Assembly (NCBI GenBank): GCA_041690995.1
Contig: JBEPVM010000032.1
Coordinates: forward strand, 1-19,691
Reading direction: 5' to 3'
DNA length: 19,691 bases
Source: UBA4722 sp041690995
GTDB taxonomy: Bacteria > Pseudomonadota > Gammaproteobacteria > DSM-16500
The notes below the pieces were generated by a model, which was given only the letters and a program-made list of their open reading frames with translations, searched no databases and had not been told where the DNA came from. Every line of letters starts with the position of its first letter. Within the stretch, counting starts at the first letter, position 1. The position numbers and the translations under genes are program-made. This document shows, in pieces, positions 1 to 5,243 of this stretch.

Positions 1-79
1 AAAAGAGAATTTTAAGAAATGCGTATGCTTAAGGTAGTGCCATTGGGGTCTGGTGGGTACTCCAATAGAAAAAATAATC

Positions 80-169
80 TTACATTAACTCCCGGTATAA
101 ATCTTTCCATTGCGGATTCATGTTCTCGATGACATTGATCTTATATCGCCTTTTCCGAGAATATTCATT
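80..169 (-). pseudogene. C-terminal remnant of an unidentified gene, cut by a palindromic element
   Basis: Read on the minus strand, this is an open stretch of 29 codons ending in TAA at 80-82. It looks like real protein: basic at first, then ending in NPQWKDLYRELM. In this frame the stretch begins inside the palindromic repeat that starts at 157, which brings an in-frame stop just upstream. The simplest reading is that the repeat landed in a gene and left only its last ~26 codons. I do not recognise the family; a transposase tail is one guess. It is too short to be sure that it was ever translated. Confidence 0.3.
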
Positions 170-241
170 TCACTGTGTCATTCCCGCCTTCGCGGGAATG
201 ACAAGCTTTCGCGGGAATGACACCGTTAAATGAGCATTCTC
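157..241. repeat. 85-bp MITE/REP-like palindromic element
   Basis: The two ends are inverted repeats of about 31 bp with four mismatches: GAGAAT...GTGTCATTCCCGC at 157-187, and its complement ending at 241. Inside lies a perfect hairpin, GTCATTCCCGC (177-187) with GCGGGAATGAC (192-202) around a 4-nt loop. The 13-mer TCGCGGGAATGAC occurs twice, at 190-202 and 209-221. The element lies just downstream of parB, so the hairpin could also act as a transcript end or stabiliser. No target-site duplication is evident. No transposase is present, so it would be non-autonomous. A related copy ends the window. Confidence 0.75.
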
Positions 242-261
242 TATTTTTCTTTAAACCGTAT

Positions 262-1065
262 TCATGTGGGATTGTTGAACCCCAATCGGGCAAAATGCCC
301 TTCTAACTCATCTGTATTATTAAACCGAATTAAGACATAGCCGCCGCCACGTTCTTCGCAGTCTATTTTGACTGCATTGCCGATATGGTCAGAAAGCGCT
401 CTTTCGAGCTGTTTAATATTGGGATCGCTGTAAGGGCTATTTTCTGGTGTGGATTGCTGTAATTTTTTTGCCTCTAATTCCATTTTGCGAACGCTCCAAT
501 TTTTTTGAATGCTTAACTCAGCGAGTGAGAATTGAATTGGTTGTGGCAAACCCGCGAGAATTTTTCCGTGGCCTTCTGCTAATTGACCTGACTCCAGTAA
601 TTTTTGCACACGTGGATCAAGTTTTAATAAACGTAATATATTCGTGATAGCCGTTCGAGATTTTCCGACTGCTGCTGCCACTTCTTCGTGTAAATAATGA
701 AATTCATTGATTAATCGTTGGTACGCTTCTGCTTCTTCGATTGGATTTAAGTCCGAGCGATTAATATTTTCGATAATCGCAGCTTGTAATGCTTGCTCAT
801 CCGAATAATGACTGATTAAACAATTCACCTGCGTCAAGCCTGCTAATTGCGCTGCACGCCAACGCCGTTCACCCGCGACAATTTCATATCGGCCTGTCTC
901 TAAAGGCCTGACAATAATGGGCTGTAATAAGCCGCCTGTTGTCATAATAGAATTCGCTAATTCTTGTAATTGCACAGGATCAAAATGACGGCGAGGTTGA
1001 TATTGACCTCGTACAAGTTGTTCAATAGAAAGTTCTTGCAAAAGTGGTTTTTGTTTATTTGTCAT
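262..1065 (-). CDS. parB: Chromosome-partitioning protein ParB
   Basis: ParB binds parS sites, loads as a CTP-dependent DNA clamp and works with ParA and SMC to segregate the replication-origin region. The 267 residues show the expected order: N-terminal CTPase domain with GERRWR (65-70), the ENxNRxDLNPIEEA motif (99-112), a helix-turn-helix at about 128-147 (VAAAVGKSRTAITNIL), and a C-terminal dimerisation segment at about 214-267. Length is normal for a chromosomal ParB. It starts 8 bp after the stop of the yheS-like gene and is probably its operon partner. ParB is usually encoded directly behind parA, but no parA lies beside it here. I saw no obvious parS palindrome in the window. Confidence 0.93.
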   Translation of the reverse strand: MTNKQKPLLQELSIEQLVRGQYQPRRHFDPVQLQELANSIMTTGGLLQPIIVRPLETGRYEIVAGERRWRAAQLAGLTQVNCLISHYSDEQALQAAIIENINRSDLNPIEEAEAYQRLINEFHYLHEEVAAAVGKSRTAITNILRLLKLDPRVQKLLESGQLAEGHGKILAGLPQPIQFSLAELSIQKNWSVRKMELEAKKLQQSTPENSPYSDPNIKQLERALSDHIGNAVKIDCEERGGGYVLIRFNNTDELEGHFARLGFNNPT

Positions 1066-1073
1066 AAATATCC

Positions 1074-2657
1074 TTATTTTATGCGTTTACGGTAAGTGGC
1101 GAGCCAGCGTTCATATTCATTTAGGTCGCCCGTAAAAGGCGTGATCTTGCCTTCCGCAACTAATAATAACTGATCCACTGTCGTACGTACTAGAAACCGA
1201 TCATGTGAGACTAGAATAACAGCACCTTGGTATTCTTGTAATGCCATGCTGAGCGCATAGCGCATTTCTAAGTCTAAATGGTTAGTCGGTTCATCCAATA
1301 ATAACAAATTAGGTTGTTGCCATACGATTAATGCGAGAGCCAGCCGTGATTTTTCGCCGCCCGAAAAATTTTTGACAGCTTCAAATGTGCGGGTATCTGA
1401 AAAACCAAAGCTGCCGAGATAGCTTCGTAATTCTTTTTCAGAACTTCTATCAGCCAATTCACGTAAATGAGCCAGTGGTGATTCTTCCAGGTTCAAATGA
1501 TCAATTTGATGTTGCGCGAAGTAACCTATTTTTAGCCCACTGCCTGTATCGCGGCGGCCACTGGTAAGAGAGAGTTCCCCTGCTAATAATTTAATTAAAC
1601 TTGATTTACCCGCACCATTAGGGCCTATCAATGCGATTCGATCATGCGGTGTAATACCGAGATTGATATGCGATAGAATCATTTTTTCGCCATAAGCAAT
1701 GGTGCCGTTTTCGACACGGATTAAAGGGTTTGGACATTTGTTCGGTTCTTTGAAGTGAAACTGGAAGGGCGAATCCGCATGAACTGCGCTGACTGTTTCC
1801 ATGCGTTCTAATGCCTTTACTCGACTTTGTGCCTGGCGTGCTTTAGACGCTTTTGCTTTAAAGCGCGTAATAAAACTTTGTAAATGCGCTACTTTTTTTT
1901 GGTGTTTTTCATAGGTTGCTTGTTGTAATAGAAGATCTGCCGCCAGTTTTTTTTCAAATGCCGAATAATTTCCTGTATATAATTTTATTTGGGTTTTTGA
2001 AAGATGGGCAGTGTAGTCAATAACGTGATCTAAAAAATCCCTGTCATGTGAAATTAATAATAACGTACCAGGGTAATTCATTAACCAGGTTTCTAGCCAT
2101 AATACTGCGTCAAGATCTAAATGGTTAGTCGGTTCATCCAGTAATAAAACATCTGATCGACACATCAGCGCTTTAGCCAAATTGAGACGCACACGCCAAC
2201 CGCCTGAAAAATCACTGACGGATTTTTGTTGTTCTTGATGACTAAATCCCAAGCCATTTAATAATTGTGCAGCGCGCGCGGGTGCTGTGTAGGCATCAAT
2301 TTCAGCTAAGCGAGTATGGAGCATCGCAATACGATGGCCATCATTTTTTTCTTCAGCAATTAATAGCGCTTGTTCTAATGTTTGTAATTCCGCATCGCCT
2401 TCGAGCGCGTATTGCAGTGCAGATTGACTATACGCAGGTGTTTCCTGCGCGACATGGGCTAATTGAAGTTGTCGCGGGATGTCGAGTTGGCCTTGGTCTG
2501 TCTCCAGTTCTCCCATAATCATAGCAAACAAGCTGGTTTTACCAGTGCCATTGGCGCCAATAATTCCAATGCGTTGTTTAGGATAAATCGTCCAGTTAAT
2601 ATCTTGTAACAAGATATTTTTACCACGGCGCAAGGTGACATTTTGTAATGTGATCAT
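1074..2657 (-). CDS. yheS: ABC-F family ATPase, YheS type, lacking the C-terminal extension
   Basis: ABC-F proteins are soluble twin-ATPase proteins that bind the ribosomal E site and influence translation. First nucleotide-binding domain: Walker A GANGTGKT (34-41), signature FSGGW (150-154), Walker B with D174/E175 and SHD (203-205). A charged helical linker at about 235-290 fits the P-site tRNA interaction motif. Second domain: Walker A GPNGAGKS (345-352), FSGGE (431-435), D455/E456 and SHD (484-486). The sequence follows E. coli YheS closely along its whole length. However, it stops at residue 527, right after the second ATPase domain, whereas E. coli YheS has about 110 more residues forming a coiled-coil tail. 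Both ATPase sites look intact, so it should hydrolyse ATP. It is followed by parB after 8 bp. Confidence 0.9.
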   Translation of the reverse strand: MITLQNVTLRRGKNILLQDINWTIYPKQRIGIIGANGTGKTSLFAMIMGELETDQGQLDIPRQLQLAHVAQETPAYSQSALQYALEGDAELQTLEQALLIAEEKNDGHRIAMLHTRLAEIDAYTAPARAAQLLNGLGFSHQEQQKSVSDFSGGWRVRLNLAKALMCRSDVLLLDEPTNHLDLDAVLWLETWLMNYPGTLLLISHDRDFLDHVIDYTAHLSKTQIKLYTGNYSAFEKKLAADLLLQQATYEKHQKKVAHLQSFITRFKAKASKARQAQSRVKALERMETVSAVHADSPFQFHFKEPNKCPNPLIRVENGTIAYGEKMILSHINLGITPHDRIALIGPNGAGKSSLIKLLAGELSLTSGRRDTGSGLKIGYFAQHQIDHLNLEESPLAHLRELADRSSEKELRSYLGSFGFSDTRTFEAVKNFSGGEKSRLALALIVWQQPNLLLLDEPTNHLDLEMRYALSMALQEYQGAVILVSHDRFLVRTTVDQLLLVAEGKITPFTGDLNEYERWLATYRKRIK

Positions 2658-2684
2658 AGTATTTTTTTAGGCTTTTTTAAATTT

Positions 2685-2713
2685 ATTATAAGATAGCCTG
2701 CTAAGATAGCCAG
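2685..2713 (-). promoter_or_regulatory. Probable promoter of the yheS-parB unit with a 10-bp direct repeat
   Basis: On the minus strand there is a perfect TATAAT at 2690-2685, and a weak -35 (CTGGCT, 3 of 6) 17 bp upstream. The direct repeat GGCTATCTTA occurs twice (2711-2702 and 2698-2689), 13 bp apart. It covers the spacer and -35 and could bind a regulator. The repeat is seen directly; its role is inferred. Confidence 0.45.
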
Positions 2714-2749
2714 TTTTGGTTCAAGAGTAAACACTATGGAATAATGTTT

Positions 2750-2781
2750 TTGGCATATTAAGCTGCTATACTTGTATAGCA
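2750..2781 (+). promoter_or_regulatory. Promoter/operator of the relBE-like operon
   Basis: The perfect palindrome TGCTATACTTGTATAGCA (8-bp arms, 2-nt centre) lies at 2764-2781, 28 bp before the antitoxin start. It contains the -10-like hexamers TATACT and TATAGC. TTGGCA at 2750-2755 is a good -35 (5 of 6) for TATAGC at 2775-2780 with a 19-bp spacer. A palindrome over the -10 is what one expects of an antitoxin that represses its own operon. Confidence 0.6.
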
Positions 2782-2809
2782 AATCTATAGAGTAGAGGGG
2801 GAGGCCATC

Positions 2810-3022
2810 ATGCTAGCATTACGATTACCTGATAACATTGAAAAAAGGCTACAGGCCTTAGCGAATAAGACGCATCGTTCTAAAAGCTATTACGCACGCG
2901 AAGCGATTATTATGCATATTGAGGATTTAGAAGATTACTATGAAGCTCTTGAGGTATTAAAAAAACCAGGCAAGCGATATTCAATGAAAGAAATAGAGAA
3001 AAAGTATGACTTGGAAGATTGA
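2810..3022 (+). CDS. relB: RelB-type ribbon-helix-helix antitoxin
   Basis: This is a 70-residue acidic/basic protein of the RelB/TraY-like ribbon-helix-helix group. The N-terminal strand (LALRLPDNI, 2-10) and two following helices (about 11-38) form the DNA-binding dimer typical of these antitoxins. The C-terminal half (about 40-70, YYEALEVLKKPGKRYSMKEIEKKY) would be the toxin-wrapping tail. A purine-rich ribosome site (GAGGGGGAGG) lies just before the ATG. The toxin reading frame overlaps its end by 17 bp, so the pair should be translationally coupled. The upstream palindrome at 2764-2781 is the likely self-repression site. Confidence 0.85.
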   Translation: MLALRLPDNIEKRLQALANKTHRSKSYYAREAIIMHIEDLEDYYEALEVLKKPGKRYSMKEIEKKYDLED

Positions 3023-3272
3023 GTTTAGTGTTCACGCGGAGAAACAATTTTCTAAGTTAGATAAATATATTCAGAAAAAAATCATCCACTATTTGAAAAA
3101 TATCATTGCCAGGAAAAACCCTCGGAACAGTGGTAAACCTTTATCTCATGATATGAAAGGGCTGTGGCGGTTTCGCTATGATGATTATCGTATGGTTTGC
3201 CAAATTTTGGATAATGAGCTTGTTGTCCTTGTTTTGAAAGTGGCGCATCGAAAGGAAGTTTATAAATTGTAG
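3006..3272 (+). CDS. relE: RelE/ParE-superfamily mRNA-interferase-type toxin
   Basis: The 88 residues have the RelE fold pattern: two N-terminal helices (about 9-36), then beta strands with GLWRFRYDDYRMVCQI (52-67) and ending VLKVAHRKEVYK (76-87). RelE toxins cut mRNA in the ribosomal A site. The basic and aromatic residues expected at the active face are present (K44, R55, R57, R62, H81, R82, K83, Y86). It therefore looks catalytically intact rather than decayed. It overlaps the antitoxin gene by 17 bp, the usual order and coupling of a RelBE pair. Substrate cannot be told from sequence alone. Confidence 0.87.
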   Translation: MTWKIEFSVHAEKQFSKLDKYIQKKIIHYLKNIIARKNPRNSGKPLSHDMKGLWRFRYDDYRMVCQILDNELVVLVLKVAHRKEVYKL

Positions 3273-3294
3273 GGAGTTTGTAAGAAAAATTTTT

Positions 3295-3348
3295 AAAATC
3301 TTAATTAAAAATCTTAATTATTGTGTTTTTGTTTTATTAATGTATAAT
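3295..3348 (+). promoter_or_regulatory. Promoter with tandem CTTAAT repeats, PmrA-box-like
   Basis: A 13-bp unit, AAAATCTTAATTA, is repeated head to tail at 3295-3307 and 3308-3320. It is followed directly by TTGTGT (3321-3326) and a perfect TATAAT at 3343-3348 (16-bp spacer). Legionella and Coxiella PmrA sites are described as tandem cTTAATatT boxes upstream of Dot/Icm effector genes. The core and placement here are similar, but the period is 13 bp instead of the usual 11, so PmrA control is only a suggestion. Confidence 0.5.
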
Positions 3349-3384
3349 AAGAAAACAAAATTTAGCTAGCAAGAAAATACCAAA

Positions 3385-4527
3385 ATGCGAAAAAGAAGAG
3401 TAAACTCAGAAACGCCTCTAAGACCACCCGGAGGTGATAGCAAAGGAGGGGGCTATACGCCAAAAGGCGCAGCAAAGGACCCCCGCTTTTCTCCGCGTGT
3501 TTTAGGATCACGCAGACATAATAGAGCTGCTTCCTTTCCTACAACTGAATTTTTTCAACTTCGAACAATACCTACAAGCGGAGCATCTATGTTTATGGAA
3601 CAGATGGAAGATAGTATAGGACAAGAAGAGCAACAGCCAGAGCAACCACCAGAGCAACCACACCCACAACCACAACCACAACCACAACCACAACCACAAC
3701 CACAACCACAACCACTAGATAACGGAGTAGTGGGTGACGCGGGGCAAGGAGTAGGAAATGAGGTGCCTGAAAGTGAAAAAGAACAGGGAGAAGAAGAAAA
3801 ACATGATGTCGTGTCTCAATCTAGCGAAGAAGAAGACGATGTACCTGAACTCAAAGCAGAGGCGGAGGCACCACAAGACGAGATAGTAAAAAATTTTTTA
3901 GACTATTATAAGAATGATCGTGCAAATCACTTTATTTCGAGAGGAAGAAACGATGCATGGAGTTGGAGAAAGAGAAGCGGCCAAAAACCCATCACACTAG
4001 AAGAAATTATTTTTTATGCGATGACTCATCCAGGGGGTCGGACAGATACTATTCTTAAAACACACTATAATTGTAATGTTCATTGTAATACCTCTAATTT
4101 ATCAGATACAGAAAAACAGGCAGTAATGAAGAGAGTACGAGAAGAAAAAATAACTGTACCAGAAAAGCATCAGGAACTTCTTAAAGAAATTCATAAGAAA
4201 GTTCGGCAATATAATAGTGATGTTGTAAGCGGCTTTCTTGCGGAAAGTAAGAAACAAAGAAAAGAAGGATGCTTTAAGTTTTCAGGGTGGTTTTGGTCGA
4301 AACCAGAAAATGTTAAACTTCCAAGTATCATTGATTACTCACGAAAAGGCTGGGTTCCTTGGTTTTTTTCTTTCATACCTGGTATTTATTCCGGTACTCG
4401 TACTTATGGTATTCTTCTTGATAACTCACTCTTTAAAGTGGATACCAGAGAGAAAAAGAATGTAGGGAAATCTTCAGCTCAAATTGCAGCAGAGCTATAT
4501 GAAAAAGAGCAAAAAACATTAAGATAA
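3385..4527 (+). CDS. Pro-Gln-repeat protein of unknown function, possible secreted effector
   Basis: I do not recognise a family. The 380 residues fall into parts. Residues 1-60 are a basic, probably unfolded N-terminus. Residues 83-110 are Pro/Gln-rich and include eight PQ pairs encoded by eight exact CCACAA hexamers (3664-3711). Residues about 125-165 are very acidic. Residues about 166-380 look folded, with many aromatic residues, two closely spaced Cys (VHCN region), a mildly hydrophobic tryptophan-rich patch (GWVPWFFSFIPG), and a charged helical end (AAELYEKEQKTLR). There is no signal peptide and no clear membrane helix. It has its own strong promoter and no good ribosome site. A disordered, charged protein with a Glu/Lys-rich C-terminus behind a PmrA-like box would fit a type IV secreted effector, but this is inference. 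It lies between two toxin-antitoxin pairs. Confidence 0.65.
   Translation: MRKRRVNSETPLRPPGGDSKGGGYTPKGAAKDPRFSPRVLGSRRHNRAASFPTTEFFQLRTIPTSGASMFMEQMEDSIGQEEQQPEQPPEQPHPQPQPQPQPQPQPQPQPLDNGVVGDAGQGVGNEVPESEKEQGEEEKHDVVSQSSEEEDDVPELKAEAEAPQDEIVKNFLDYYKNDRANHFISRGRNDAWSWRKRSGQKPITLEEIIFYAMTHPGGRTDTILKTHYNCNVHCNTSNLSDTEKQAVMKRVREEKITVPEKHQELLKEIHKKVRQYNSDVVSGFLAESKKQRKEGCFKFSGWFWSKPENVKLPSIIDYSRKGWVPWFFSFIPGIYSGTRTYGILLDNSLFKVDTREKKNVGKSSAQIAAELYEKEQKTLR
3664..3711 (+). repeat. Eight tandem CCACAA hexamers inside the coding region
   Basis: A perfect 6-bp repeat, eight copies, encodes Pro-Gln eight times in the protein at 3385-4527. The unit is a multiple of three, so copy-number change would alter linker length without breaking the reading frame. 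Confidence 0.9.
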
Positions 4528-4580
4528 ATGTCAAAAAATGATATTTTTTGCTATAATTTGTTATTAAAGATTAGTTAATA
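4528..4580 (+). promoter_or_regulatory. Promoter of the parDE-like operon with an inverted repeat
   Basis: A perfect TATAAT lies at 4552-4557, with ATGTCA (4 of 6) at 4528-4533 and an 18-bp spacer. Downstream, TATTAA (4562-4567) and TTAATA (4575-4580) form an inverted repeat around 7 bp, just before the ribosome site. It may be the antitoxin operator, though such arms arise easily in AT-rich DNA. Confidence 0.5.
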
Positions 4581-4594
4581 TGAGGTGGTTAAGT

Positions 4595-4846
4595 ATGAAT
4601 ATTTCATTAACACCAGAGTTTGAAAAATACATTCATAATAAAGTGAAAAGTGGTTTTTATACCTCTGTTAGTGAAGTTGTTCGTGAATCACTTAGGTTAA
4701 TGCGCACTTGTGATGACTTGCAGAAGCAGCGTATTAGCCAACTTAATCATGCTGTGGAAATTGGGCTAGCACAGTTAAGGTCTGGGGAAAAAGTCTCTGC
4801 ATCAGAATCTTATCAACGGATAAAGAAAAAAATCAGTAAAAAGTAA
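4595..4846 (+). CDS. parD: ParD-type ribbon-helix-helix antitoxin
   Basis: This 83-residue protein starts MNISLTPEFEKYI and matches the ParD/CopG pattern: DNA-binding strand (2-6), then FYTSVSEVVRESLRLM (about 20-35), the hallmark helix of ParD antitoxins. The rest (about 38-83) would fold onto the toxin. I place the start at 4595, not at the in-frame ATG at 4580, because GAGGTGG at 4582-4588 is a good ribosome site 6 nt before 4595 and the family begins there. The partner toxin starts 13 bp after its stop. Likely self-repressing through the upstream inverted repeat. Confidence 0.87.
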   Translation: MNISLTPEFEKYIHNKVKSGFYTSVSEVVRESLRLMRTCDDLQKQRISQLNHAVEIGLAQLRSGEKVSASESYQRIKKKISKK

Positions 4847-4859
4847 AGAATTACATTCT

Positions 4860-5153
4860 ATGAGAAATTATTTTTTATCTACTATTGCTGAGCAGGATAT
4901 TGATGAAATTACTTCTTATGTTGCCCGGAATAACTCTGTTGCTGCATTAAAACTGCTTGATGCCTTATATGAATCAATGGATATGCTTTCCTTAAATCCA
5001 ACGATGGGTCATAAAAGAGAAGACCTGACTAACAAACCAGTTCTTTTTTGGCCTTTCAAATGGCACTATCTTATTGTTTATAAGGATTGTTGCCCTGTTG
5101 AAATTGTGAGAGTGCTGAGCGGTTATAGGGATATATCGACCTTGCTTGGATGA
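4860..5153 (+). CDS. parE: ParE-type toxin (RelE/ParE superfamily)
   Basis: These 97 residues are typical of ParE toxins: N-terminal AEQDIDEITSYVA (10-22), the central NPTMGHKREDL (46-56), and the C-terminal LIVYKDCCPVEIVRVLSGYRDI (71-92). Some family members inhibit DNA gyrase, others have RNase-like folds without proven activity. All usual landmarks are present, so it appears intact. It follows the antitoxin by 13 bp on the same strand. The name should not be confused with topoisomerase IV subunit ParE. Confidence 0.88.
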   Translation: MRNYFLSTIAEQDIDEITSYVARNNSVAALKLLDALYESMDMLSLNPTMGHKREDLTNKPVLFWPFKWHYLIVYKDCCPVEIVRVLSGYRDISTLLG

Positions 5154-5243
5154 GGTTAACATCATTCATTTTGCCTACTGACTCCTGTCTGTTTCCATGA
5201 TATCTTATCGCTTCCTTATTTTAGCCCAAAACGGTTTGTAATC

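Noticed and set aside
157..241. Short spaced repeats considered as a CRISPR array
   Set aside because: Only two 13-bp copies, palindromic and inside one inverted-repeat element; no spacers of even length.
3281..3300. AT-rich AAAAATTTTTAAAA after relE considered as a terminator
   Set aside because: The stem has only A and T bases and is part of the upstream promoter region of the next gene.
3440..3450. Strong Shine-Dalgarno-like AAAGGAGGGGG inside the PQ-protein gene
   Set aside because: No ATG, GTG or TTG lies at a usable distance, and the upstream start at 3385 has its own promoter. It is probably just Lys/Gly codons.
3508..3711. Minus-strand frame giving a Trp-Leu repeat protein that looks like a membrane segment
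   Set aside because: It is the antisense reading of the CCACAA repeat; no ribosome site, and the plus-strand gene explains the DNA.
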